The notes under the pieces are model-generated. The model saw only the letters and a program-made list of their open reading frames with translations, was not told where the DNA came from and ran no database searches. Shown piece after piece: positions 17,102-24,823 of a DNA stretch of 48,115 nt. Made by a program: the position numbers and the translations under genes. Every line of letters starts with the position of its first letter. Position 1 is the stretch's first letter. The stretch is from an uncultured bacterium (lineage in GTDB: Bacteria > Bacillota > Clostridia > Oscillospirales > Oscillospiraceae): the NCBI GenBank assembly GCA_948469375.1, contig CAOKLO010000024.1, positions 1-48,115 of the forward strand, read 5' to 3'.

Positions 17102-17125
17102 TATCATGTGAGCCGCCACATGATA
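17102..17125. other. Palindrome at the junction of accessory DNA and the sugar island
   Basis: TATCATGTG (17102-17110) and CACATGATA (17117-17125) form a 9-bp perfect stem with loop AGCCGC. It sits eight bases from the broken end of the ribokinase remnant, so it may be an element end, an attachment-site relic or a transposon foot. Confidence 0.45.
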
Positions 17126-17132
17126 GGAGGAC

Positions 17133-17533
17133 TCACAAAATGAATGTATCTCCGGTTTTGCCGCAATTTAGGATATGCTCAATATACGCATCATCAAGGA
17201 GTTGCTTGGCCCCGCCATATATGATAATGGAGTTCTGCCCCGAAGAATTTACTTGGATAACCGCATGTCCGGTTTCTTCGTTTGTACGCTTGATATTTTC
17301 TACATTGACATTGTTTGAACGTAAAAAATCAACTAGAATTCCCCTTCAGGACCGACCGTGCCAGCATGGATAACAGATGCTCCCGCACCTGCCGCGGCAA
17401 TAGACTGATTCAAGCCTTTGCCGCCAGGAAAAATCTTCAAGGACTTTGCTAAAATAGTCTCTCCCTCAGAGACAAACTGCGAAACGTTGTACACGCGATC
17501 AATATTAAAAGAGCCAAAGTTGAGAATTTTCAT
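17133..17533 (-). pseudogene. Ribokinase/PfkB sugar kinase, truncated and frameshifted
   Basis: The start ATG 17533 follows GGAGG. Residues 1-66 are a classical ribokinase N-terminus (NFGSFNIDRVYNVSQFV, PGGKGLNQSIAAAGAGA, HAGTVGPEG). A one-base loss near 17337-17345 shifts the frame; the next frame continues with FLVDFLRSNN-type sequence up to the stretch GDTFIL, where the gene ends at 17133. About 170 C-terminal residues, including the catalytic Gly-Ala-Gly-Asp loop, are gone. The gene was the last of the minus-strand sugar operon. Its left edge marks the junction with the accessory region. It cannot encode an active kinase. Confidence 0.85.
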
Positions 17534-17595
17534 TCAGATTCCTCCGTGCATTTCCACACTGTTTAAAATAAGCGATTGCCCCACGGCGTCAGAAA

Positions 17596-18534
17596 TCAGC
17601 CGGTTGGATCCACAGACAAGCCGCAGAGGAATCCGCGCAGGTTCTTGTACAGAACCATCTCGATTTCATCCTCTGAAAAGCCTGCGTTTTTTAACGCCGG
17701 TACCAGCCGCTGAAACTCGCCGCTGGTTTGCAGATTTGACAGGCCATAGGGTATCCCGTCAAAATCAGAGCCTATCGCACAGCAGGTAATTCCCCCAACG
17801 TCCGCGAGGTGCCGCAGCTGGGCGGCGGCTTCCTTTGTAGAGGGAAACGGCGTTCCCAAATGCTCATGAAAGAAATTGACGCCTACTACGCCGCCTCGAT
17901 CTGAGATCCTGCGGATCGTCTCGTCTGGCAGCGATCTGCGGCAATTGAAAACACTTCGGCAATTAGAATGGGAGGCAAAAACCGGAACATCCCTCATATC
18001 CAGAATATCACGAATCCCCTTGTCGCTGAGGTGAGAGACGTCAATGGCCATACCCAGACGCTTTGCCTCCAGGACCATCTGTTTCCCCAGGGCCGTCAGT
18101 CCGTACCCGGCTCTTCCCTCCGCCGCTCCCGCCAGGGGGTTGTCAATATTCCAAGTCAACGACAGCGCCAGGACTCCGGCCTCCCAAAATTCCAACAGAC
18201 TCGCGCCTTTCTCCAGCAGTGCCTCCCCGCCCTCCAGTACCAAGGCGGTCTCGACCTCTCCCGCCTTCAACTCATGGCCGGCGGAAACGCTCCGCAATTC
18301 CGGGTAATCCGCCAAGAGCCGCCGATACTCCGCAGCCATGCTCCGGCACTGGACAAGCGGGGAGCTTCCAAGCCTGGGATCATACCAGAGGGCAAACACT
18401 TGCAGACGAACACCGCCAGTTTTGAGACCCTCCCGGGAAACCATCTGTCCGGGATGTGGCGAAGAAAAGTCCGCTTGGGCCGTCATAATTTTTGAAAGCA
18501 GGTCACAGTGGGCATCCGCGACAGGATAGGCCAT
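17596..18534 (-). CDS. M19-family membrane-type dipeptidase
   Basis: A 312-residue enzyme of the renal dipeptidase family, a binuclear zinc TIM barrel. Metal and active-site motifs are present: DAHCD (His9, Asp11), the glutamate of LVLEGGEALL (about 101), DVSHLSDKG, ASHSNCR and GSDFDG. It has no signal peptide, so it acts in the cytoplasm. It should cleave dipeptides or dehydropeptides; some M19 members act on other amide substrates. The start ATG lies three bases after the stop of the ADP-ribosylglycohydrolase-type gene, so the two are co-translated. Its substrate in this sugar-type operon is unclear; an amide or N-acyl part of the imported compound is a possibility. Confidence 0.9.
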   Translation of the reverse strand: MAYPVADAHCDLLSKIMTAQADFSSPHPGQMVSREGLKTGGVRLQVFALWYDPRLGSSPLVQCRSMAAEYRRLLADYPELRSVSAGHELKAGEVETALVLEGGEALLEKGASLLEFWEAGVLALSLTWNIDNPLAGAAEGRAGYGLTALGKQMVLEAKRLGMAIDVSHLSDKGIRDILDMRDVPVFASHSNCRSVFNCRRSLPDETIRRISDRGGVVGVNFFHEHLGTPFPSTKEAAAQLRHLADVGGITCCAIGSDFDGIPYGLSNLQTSGEFQRLVPALKNAGFSEDEIEMVLYKNLRGFLCGLSVDPTG

Positions 18535-18537
18535 ATC

Positions 18538-20628
18538 TCATTCCCCCAAGACGGCAAAGTCATCCGCCAGCATACTTCCGTCACAGACGAGGAAGCCGCA
18601 GCCACCGCTCTTGTGGACGCGCCCCTCGTCCTGCGCGGACAAAATCGGCAGGCCGTCCACCGTCAGCTGAAAGCACCATTCCCGGCAGGAAAGGGCCACG
18701 GTATAAGCCCGGTCTTGTTCATAGGGAAAAACACATTCCGCCAGGACGGCAGTCTCTCCGTCCCGCTCCAGAACGATCTCGACCCGCCGGCCCTCCCGAA
18801 ACCGGGCCGCGTAATACCGGCGGTGTCCCCGGCAGTACATCGCCAGCCCGGCGGCCTCGTGCAGGCTGAAGGTCAAATTGGCCTTTACCGTATAATCAGA
18901 CCAGTCCCTGGTTCCCAGGGTGGCCAACCCCGTCCCCTCCGCCTGCGCGATGGAATAGGTGTGGACCCCGTCGGCGGAGAAGCACTTGGCGGAGCTGGTC
19001 CACATCCGCAGCTTTTCCGGCAGGAGGTCCCAGATGGATCCCATCAGGACGCCCGACTGCGCAAAGCGCCTTGGCGGCCCCTCCCATCCGGCGTCTCCGA
19101 TCCAGACCGTGCCGGAAAACCGGGCGTCCGACGAGACCGAGAAGCCCATGCGCAAAATCGCCCCGCCCTCCAGAGAGGGGACTGTCCATACGCACTCTTT
19201 CCACTGATCCTCCAGGGTCCAGGCATCAGAATACGCCCGGCGGACCGCATTTCCCTCTCGGAAGACGACGTACATTTGGAGCCGGACCGGCTGGCCCGCC
19301 GCCTCTTTCAGCCGGGTATGGCTTCGGATTGTCTGCGTCTCGTACAGCGTTGGGGACGCCTCTGATAAATAGCTCCCTGCCGCCGGTTCAAACTCGAGGA
19401 ACGTGGGCGTGGAAAACTCCGCCGGGAGGCCCCGCCCCACGCCGGCGCACCGGACCGCGAGGCGTCCCTCCTCGTGGGTCAAGCGGAACCCGTGATGGGA
19501 GCCATCACTGTAAGGACAGGGGGCGAATCCCTGGAGGGACCCGGGGTAATCAAAGGAAAACCGTTTTCTCGGGGCGGGCTCCTCCCAGCCGTTCAACCGA
19601 CAGGCAGCCCGCACGATGTTCCGGGTCTCCCGGACGGCATCAGACACCGCCTCTCCGCCGTCGGAGGTGATCACAAGAAGACGGTCCGCCGCCTCCGTCC
19701 GCAGATCTCCCCCGGCGTCAATCCCCCGGAGGCCCAGGCGGATGCCGTTCAGAGCCCCTACGTTTCCCGCGTTGCAGTCCGTGTCCCACCCGGCGGAGGC
19801 CGCGATGGACACCGCGCGCTGAAAGTCGTCCCCGCCGCACAGCAGCGCGGCCAGCACCATGGCGTGGTTCGGCGCGATATGGCAGCTTCCCGGATACAGG
19901 CGATAGCCATATTGGACATCCAGCTTCTCCCGAACCTTCCGCCAGTCTCCCTCCGCCGCGCAGAACTCCCGCACGTCGGAAACCAGCCTCCGCAGCCGGT
20001 CCTCCCGTATAAAGCGGAACGCCTCGTCCAGCAGCGTTTCCAGGCGCTCCTCCTGGAAAGCCAGGGCGTCCAGGGCGGCGAGGTGGCACGCGGCGTCCAC
20101 AGCCAGTCCGTCATGGCTTACCGAGGCCGCCTTCCGCACCAAGGCGGCTGTTTTTTCCGGGTCCCCCGGATAGCACATCGCAAAGCCCTCAATAAAAATC
20201 TGAGCGCCAATCTGTTCCGCCACCGCCCGCCCGTTTCTGGCGATGGACCCGCTTTCCGGAGCGGGGATCCCGTTTTTCAGGTTGAGATAGGCCGTGTGCT
20301 CAGTAGAGCGTCCAGGCCCGCCCCACCACAGGATGGTTTTGTCCTCGATGATGTAGTTCAGCCATGTCTCCCCGATCTCCCTTGCGGACAGGTCCGCCGG
20401 ACAGCCGTGGTCCTCCATCGCCCGGAAGAAGGCGAAGGTGCCGGAGATATCGTCGTCCGCCACGATCAAGGGCACTCCGGCGGCCCGATGGGGGTAATAG
20501 ACGATCTCGCCGAAGCGCTCCCGTATGGCCTCATAGCTCCATCCCTCCACAGGCCTGCCCAGGTATACGCCGATGATCTTCCCCAGCACCCCGGCGTAAA
20601 TCCGTTCCCGCAGTTCTCTCAACTCCAA
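18538..20628 (-). CDS. ADP-ribosylglycohydrolase-family protein with C-terminal beta domains
   Basis: A 696-residue protein starting at TTG 20628 after GGGAGGG. Residues 1 to about 350 match the ADP-ribosylglycohydrolase (ARH/DraG) fold. They carry the acidic metal site in VADDDISGTFAF (about 56-67) and the C-terminal D-T-D-C-N-A-G-N-V-G-A-L-N-G loop that binds Mg2+ and ribose. The remaining 340 residues are beta-rich and aromatic; they look like one or two carbohydrate-binding or lectin-type domains (AKCFSADGVHTYSIAQAEG, FSLHEAAGLAMYCRGHRRYY). ARH enzymes cleave N-glycosidic bonds of ADP-ribosyl groups. In sugar operons the true substrate may be another N- or O-glycoside. No signal peptide is seen. 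The length is twice that of a plain ARH. Confidence 0.88.
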   Translation of the reverse strand: MELRELRERIYAGVLGKIIGVYLGRPVEGWSYEAIRERFGEIVYYPHRAAGVPLIVADDDISGTFAFFRAMEDHGCPADLSAREIGETWLNYIIEDKTILWWGGPGRSTEHTAYLNLKNGIPAPESGSIARNGRAVAEQIGAQIFIEGFAMCYPGDPEKTAALVRKAASVSHDGLAVDAACHLAALDALAFQEERLETLLDEAFRFIREDRLRRLVSDVREFCAAEGDWRKVREKLDVQYGYRLYPGSCHIAPNHAMVLAALLCGGDDFQRAVSIAASAGWDTDCNAGNVGALNGIRLGLRGIDAGGDLRTEAADRLLVITSDGGEAVSDAVRETRNIVRAACRLNGWEEPAPRKRFSFDYPGSLQGFAPCPYSDGSHHGFRLTHEEGRLAVRCAGVGRGLPAEFSTPTFLEFEPAAGSYLSEASPTLYETQTIRSHTRLKEAAGQPVRLQMYVVFREGNAVRRAYSDAWTLEDQWKECVWTVPSLEGGAILRMGFSVSSDARFSGTVWIGDAGWEGPPRRFAQSGVLMGSIWDLLPEKLRMWTSSAKCFSADGVHTYSIAQAEGTGLATLGTRDWSDYTVKANLTFSLHEAAGLAMYCRGHRRYYAARFREGRRVEIVLERDGETAVLAECVFPYEQDRAYTVALSCREWCFQLTVDGLPILSAQDEGRVHKSGGCGFLVCDGSMLADDFAVLGE

Positions 20629-20646
20629 TCCGATTCCCTCCCCGTG

Positions 20647-21417
20647 TCAATCTTCCATTGGAAACAGGCGGATGTTGTCCCCGCCCGCCATCTCCAGGAT
20701 CTCCCGGTCCATCTCCGGCCGCTCCCCGGCGAAAAAGGCCCGGTAGACCTCCAGCAGGGCCGGCCGCAGGGCCGACACACGCTCTAAAATCCGCGTTTCC
20801 TGCACGGAGCCCTTTTCCACATGCATCACGTCGATGTACAGCGGGATGTGCTCCGCCAGTCTCTCCCGCACGGCGGCGAGGTCCGTGACCCCTGGCAGGA
20901 CAGGTGCAAAGGTGGCCTCCACCCGCAGCCCGGCGCCGGAGAGCTGGTTGGCCATGCGGATGCCCACGTGGTCCTCTCCCCGGTTCAATCGCTCCGTCTG
21001 GTCCAAGCGGCACAGCTCCGCCACGACCGTCAGCCCCGGAATCTGCCTCAGCAGGTCCACGTCCCGCAGAATCAGCTCGGACCGGGCACTGGTGCACAAG
21101 GTCAGGGGAAACCGCCGCCTGGCGGCCACCTCCAGGCAGCGCCGCGTCAGCTGATACTCCGCCTCCACCTCCTCCATATAGGGGTCACAGTAGCTGCCCA
21201 TATAAAGCCTGGGTCTCTCCGCCTCCCGCTCCTGGCAATAGCGGTCCAGCTGCTCCGCGATGTTCAGCCGGATGTCGATCTTGCCCTCCCAGCCGGGGAT
21301 GCTGAGCCAATAGCAGAATGGGCAGCCCGCCGTACAGCCGAAATATGGATTCACGTAGGGCTGTCCATACTCGTTGATCTCGACGGCAAAGTCTACCTTT
21401 TTTGTCGTATATAACAT
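20647..21417 (-). CDS. Radical SAM protein, SPL/Rv2578c-like
   Basis: A 256-residue radical SAM enzyme. The iron-sulfur cluster motif C-x3-C-x2-C is complete (Cys28, Cys32, Cys35 in GCTAGCPFCYW). A conserved YMGSYCDPYMEEVEAEYQLT region (72-91) resembles the spore-photoproduct-lyase-like (Rv2578c) branch, where Asp-Pro-Tyr is followed by a Glu/Leu-rich helix. ATG 21417 follows AAAAAGGAGCG. The gene sits between the permease and the ARH-type gene with gaps of only 12 and 18 bases. Members of this branch are not characterised biochemically; a chemically hard step on the imported compound is a reasonable guess, DNA repair less so in this setting. Confidence 0.8.
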   Translation of the reverse strand: MLYTTKKVDFAVEINEYGQPYVNPYFGCTAGCPFCYWLSIPGWEGKIDIRLNIAEQLDRYCQEREAERPRLYMGSYCDPYMEEVEAEYQLTRRCLEVAARRRFPLTLCTSARSELILRDVDLLRQIPGLTVVAELCRLDQTERLNRGEDHVGIRMANQLSGAGLRVEATFAPVLPGVTDLAAVRERLAEHIPLYIDVMHVEKGSVQETRILERVSALRPALLEVYRAFFAGERPEMDREILEMAGGDNIRLFPMED

Positions 21418-21429
21418 AGGCGCTCCTTT

Positions 21430-22257
21430 TTATTCCTTGATAGAACCGGCAATCATCCCTCCGGCGATCTGTTTTTGGAAGACAACGAAAAACACCAGGG
21501 TCGGAATCAGTGCCACAACCGCTGCCGCGAGAATGACGCCGTAGGCTGAGCCCTCCGTTGAGTTCAGCTGCGCCAGCCCCACCTGGACTGTGAACATCTC
21601 CGGTCTGGTGGCGATGAGTTTGGGCCAGAGATACTGGTTCCAAATCTGCACAAAACCATTGATGGCGGAGGCAGACAGCACCGGCTTCGACAGCGGGAGA
21701 ACGATGGTGAGGAAAAAGCGGAAGTTTCCGCAGCCGTCAATGACCGCAGACTCGTACAAAGTCCTCGGCAGATTCAGAAAATATTGACGGATGATGAAAA
21801 CTGCGGTCCCGGAACCGATGAACATGATAATGGATCCCATGTACCGATTCACCAGACCCAGGCCCGACACGGTCTCGTAGTTGGTCAGCAGCGTGGCCTC
21901 TCCGGGGATCAGCATGGTACAGATGGTCAGGTAGAAAAACAGGCGTTTCCCCGGAAAATCGAAAAAGGCGAAGGCATACGCCGCCAGAGCCGCCACAAAC
22001 AGCCGCAGGAAGGTGGTTACCGCCGTAATCACGATGGAGTTCCAGGACTGGCGCAGGATATTGGTGGTTTCAAACACCTCCAGATAATTTCTCAGGCTGC
22101 CTCCGGTGGGGATCACCTTGGGGTCCAGGCCCACGATCTCCGTGGGCTTCATGAAGGAAGCGCAGAGCGCGTACAGGACGGGAAACGCAATGGCGATTCC
22201 AAGCACCACAAATAACGCCTGTAGCAGCGCGCTTTTCGTTCGTTTGAGCTTTGTCAT
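21430..22257 (-). CDS. Sugar ABC importer permease, MalG/UgpE type
   Basis: A 275-residue permease with six membrane helices. The start ATG 22257 lies one base after the stop of the partner permease. The ATPase-docking loop (EAA motif) reads YESAVIDGCGNFRFFLTIVLPLSKP, split here as YESAVIDGCG and LPLSKPVL. The C-terminus QKQIAGGMIAGSIKE is typical of CUT1 permeases. With the other permease and the binding protein it forms a CUT1 importer. No ATPase is encoded nearby, so a shared MsmK-like ATPase elsewhere is expected. Confidence 0.94.
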   Translation of the reverse strand: MTKLKRTKSALLQALFVVLGIAIAFPVLYALCASFMKPTEIVGLDPKVIPTGGSLRNYLEVFETTNILRQSWNSIVITAVTTFLRLFVAALAAYAFAFFDFPGKRLFFYLTICTMLIPGEATLLTNYETVSGLGLVNRYMGSIIMFIGSGTAVFIIRQYFLNLPRTLYESAVIDGCGNFRFFLTIVLPLSKPVLSASAINGFVQIWNQYLWPKLIATRPEMFTVQVGLAQLNSTEGSAYGVILAAAVVALIPTLVFFVVFQKQIAGGMIAGSIKE

Positions 22258-22258
22258 T

Positions 22259-23116
22259 TCAATACTGCACCCCCTTGCGCTCCCAGACAAAGGCGGCCAA
22301 AATCACAACGAAGCCAATGGCAAAGGCCACCACTGCCGAGGCGTAGGACAGCCCATAGTTGAAGATATAGAAGCCCTTGCGGTACATGTAATAAATCATG
22401 GTCGTCGTGGCGCCGTTGGGCCCGCCGTTGGTCAGGATAATTACCGGGCCGGACATCATCAGCGCCGCGCCCATGTCCACGCAGAACAGGTAGAACACCG
22501 TGGGCGAAATCAGAGGCGTGTAAATGTACCGGACTTTTTTCAGGGCGGAGGCCCCGTCCAGCTCCGCCGCCTCCAGCAGGTCCCGGTTCACCCCCCGAAC
22601 CGCCGAGAGCAGGAACAGATAGTTCATTCCGATTTCCAGCCACACGCCGATGATAATCAGTACTACCAGCGTATAGCTTTTATCCGTAAACCATTGAATA
22701 CTCCATCCGAAAACGTGGTTAATCAGTCCCAGGTTTCCGTTGAACAGAATCCGAAAAATCACGCAGGCAACGGACATGGACACTGCCATGGGAAGCGCGT
22801 ACAAAAGCTCATAAAGCCTGGACAGCCGCCTCTTTCGAGCCGAGACCAGCGCCAGGGCATAGGCGATGACAATTGTCAGCGGGACGGAACACAGCGCATA
22901 CTGAAAAGTGACGCGGACTGCACCGCGAAACTCCGGGTCCGAGAAGAGGGTCCGGTAGTTTGCCAGACCCACAAAGGCCACGGGATGGTTTTCCGCATTC
23001 ACCAGATACAGGCTCTTAAACATGGTTTTTATCGCGGGATAATAGATGAATCCAATGATAAACAACATGGAAAAAAAGAGGTAAGCATACGGCGCCAAGC
23101 CGTGCTTCTTTTTCAT
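22259..23116 (-). CDS. Sugar ABC importer permease, MalF/UgpA type
   Basis: A 285-residue permease starting at ATG 23116 after AAGGAGGG; a longer frame upstream lacks a ribosome site. Six membrane helices and the EAA loop LLEAAELDGASALKKVRYI followed by PLISP are present. It pairs with the next permease and with the lipoprotein binding protein upstream. Its paralogue is at 35910-36818, and the two share the strings LPMAVSMSVA and IIYYMYRK. Confidence 0.94.
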   Translation of the reverse strand: MKKKHGLAPYAYLFFSMLFIIGFIYYPAIKTMFKSLYLVNAENHPVAFVGLANYRTLFSDPEFRGAVRVTFQYALCSVPLTIVIAYALALVSARKRRLSRLYELLYALPMAVSMSVACVIFRILFNGNLGLINHVFGWSIQWFTDKSYTLVVLIIIGVWLEIGMNYLFLLSAVRGVNRDLLEAAELDGASALKKVRYIYTPLISPTVFYLFCVDMGAALMMSGPVIILTNGGPNGATTTMIYYMYRKGFYIFNYGLSYASAVVAFAIGFVVILAAFVWERKGVQY

Positions 23117-23196
23117 CGAGCACCCTCCTTCCCTTGTAATCGTTCCTGCTGGAAAGACGGCTTCCCAATGGGCCGCCATCTCTCCAGTGGGGGCAC

Positions 23197-23220
23197 GGTC
23201 CGGCGGCCCCCCGCCGGACC
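23197..23220 (-). terminator. Hairpin between binding-protein and permease genes
   Basis: GGTCCGGCGG and CCGCCGGACC pair perfectly over 10 bp with a 4-base loop, in the 132-base gap. No T run follows. Such hairpins commonly limit read-through or protect the upstream mRNA, so that the binding protein is made in excess. Confidence 0.6.
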
Positions 23221-23248
23221 CGCGCTTTTCTTCTGAAGATTGCTACAG

Positions 23249-24625
23249 TTATCCCACAGGGTTTGCCGCGTTAAACTCATCCAGGGCCGCGTTGCACTTC
23301 TCCGCCATGACTTGGACGCATTGCTCTGCGGTCAGCTCGCCGCTGGCCCACTGCAGGCAGGTGTCCTGGAAAATCATTTGGAACTCCTGCTGGGTGGGAG
23401 CCAGCTGCTCCTGAATGCGGGGATCCGACTGGCTCAGCACGTCAAAGGCGACACTGTACCGGGGATTCTCCCTCAGCCAGGTTTGAATCTCCTGGCCCGC
23501 CAGGGCCTTGGCGTTTACGGGGATGTACTTCGTCTTCATGCAGAACCTGGCCTGGGTCTCGGCGGATGTCCACCACTTCATGAAATCCCAGGCGGCGTCC
23601 GTGCGATCCTTGGACCCCTTGTTAATCATATACAGGGAGGTGCCGCCAGGGCAGCTTCCCCCGATGTCGCTCTCCCGCACCTTGGGCATGGGGCAGACTC
23701 CCAGCTCAAAGCCGGTCTCCGCCGCGCCCTCCTCGATGGAGGTCATGGCCCAGTTGCCGCCGATGAACATAGCGCTCAGTCCGGAGATGAACTCGTCCTT
23801 CGGCTGATCTCCGGAGTCCACACTTTGAACCGCCCCGGTGTCCAGGACCTTCTGCCACTCATTCAGAAGCGTCAGCATGGTCCCGTCCTTGTCAAAGGTC
23901 ACCTCGGTCATTCTCCCCGTGCGCCCGGCCTCATTATTGCCCAGATAGTAAACATTCCCCTGGTTGGCAATCCAGTTGTTCAGATAGCAGTTTTGGAGAC
24001 CCAGGGTAATGGCGTACTGCTTCACCGTCTCCCCGTCCTTAATCAGGAGCTTCTCCGCGCAGGCGGCCATCTCCTTGATGGTGGTGGGGGGCGCCTCCGG
24101 GTCCAGCCCCGCTCTTTCAAAGGCGGTCTTGTTGTAGTACATAATCATGGTGTCCCCGTGGAAGGGGAGGCTGTACTGGGTCCCCTGATAATTATAGGTG
24201 CTCATCAGGGACCGCACCATGTCCTCGGCGTGAAAATCCGGGTCGTTGGCCATCCGCTCGTCCAGAGGCTCGATGCAGCTCACCGTGCTGGCGTATTCCA
24301 CATCTCCAGCGTACAGCGTGGCTAGGTCTGGCATGTTCTCCATGTCCTTGGCGTAGAGAAGGGTTTTAAACGTGGAAACGATAGAGTCGTCCTGCCGCAC
24401 GGAAACCACCTTGACGCCTTTTTCCGCCCCGATGGTGCTGTTATACTCCTCCACCAGGGCGTCCACGGTTTCCCCATTGGTGCCGCTGCGGTTGTGCCAC
24501 AGAACCAGCTCCAGCTCTCCTCCCTTCTCCGGAGCCGGGGCGGAGGTGGACTGATCTCCGCCGCAGCCTGCCAGGGTCCCCAGGACCAGCGCCCAGGCGG
24601 CAATCAAGACAAACAGCTTTCTCAT
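23249..24625 (-). CDS. Sugar ABC importer substrate-binding lipoprotein
   Basis: A 458-residue family-1 extracellular solute-binding protein. ATG 24625 is chosen because AAGGAGAG lies seven bases upstream; the ATG six codons earlier has no site. The signal peptide ends in the lipobox LGTLAGC. The mature protein has the family start LELVLWHNRSGTNGET and the stretch EVTFDKDGTM, shared with its paralogue at 34401. It should capture a sugar or glycoside outside the cell for the two permeases. Transcription starts in the 24626-24823 region, which carries two LacI-type palindromes. Confidence 0.95.
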   Translation of the reverse strand: MRKLFVLIAAWALVLGTLAGCGGDQSTSAPAPEKGGELELVLWHNRSGTNGETVDALVEEYNSTIGAEKGVKVVSVRQDDSIVSTFKTLLYAKDMENMPDLATLYAGDVEYASTVSCIEPLDERMANDPDFHAEDMVRSLMSTYNYQGTQYSLPFHGDTMIMYYNKTAFERAGLDPEAPPTTIKEMAACAEKLLIKDGETVKQYAITLGLQNCYLNNWIANQGNVYYLGNNEAGRTGRMTEVTFDKDGTMLTLLNEWQKVLDTGAVQSVDSGDQPKDEFISGLSAMFIGGNWAMTSIEEGAAETGFELGVCPMPKVRESDIGGSCPGGTSLYMINKGSKDRTDAAWDFMKWWTSAETQARFCMKTKYIPVNAKALAGQEIQTWLRENPRYSVAFDVLSQSDPRIQEQLAPTQQEFQMIFQDTCLQWASGELTAEQCVQVMAEKCNAALDEFNAANPVG

Positions 24626-24673
24626 AACTTCTCTCCTTTTCATATTCTGGTTTCAAAAGCCGAAACCCGTTTT

Positions 24674-24703
24674 TGATAAAGCGCTTTATCAGTCGGGTGT
24701 AAA
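24674..24703 (-). promoter_or_regulatory. Promoter overlapped by an 18-bp perfect LacI-type operator
   Basis: TGATAAAGCGCTTTATCA (24674-24691) is a perfect palindrome with the central CpG usual for LacI-family operators. On the minus strand it covers a candidate -10 TTTATC (24680-24675), 17 bases from a -35 TTTACA (24703-24698). Its half-sites are one base longer than in the catabolite-repression consensus, so it is probably specific to one of the adjacent LacI proteins. Confidence 0.75.
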
Positions 24704-24708
24704 GAAGA

Positions 24709-24739
24709 GGCACATAAAAACCGCCCTGCTTTATGTGCC
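24709..24739 (-). terminator. Hairpin between lacI-type gene and importer promoter
   Basis: GGCACATAAA and TTTATGTGCC pair perfectly over 10 bp. It lies downstream of the LacI-type stop and before the importer promoter, and probably ends the regulator transcript. Confidence 0.5.
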
Positions 24740-24774
24740 CCTACTTTGAGGGAACCTCCATATATCGTTCTTGC

Positions 24775-24786
24775 TAAAGCGCTTTA
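24775..24786. promoter_or_regulatory. Second LacI-type palindrome
   Basis: TAAAGCGCTTTA is a perfect 12-bp palindrome sharing the core of the 18-bp operator, whose centre is about 98 bases away. Two such sites at this distance could support looping by a tetrameric or bridged repressor. Confidence 0.6.
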
Positions 24787-24823
24787 CTTCGTGTTTCCAT
24801 CATACAGCCGTCTTCCCGCCTTG

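Noticed and set aside
17098-17373. Plus-strand frame after the junction palindrome and a GGAGG
   Set aside because: The minus strand reads as ribokinase through the same bases; the plus frame has no coding character.
24674-24691. The 18-bp palindrome as a CcpA cre site
   Set aside because: Half-sites have an extra base relative to the cre consensus, and two local LacI genes are better candidates; not fully excluded.
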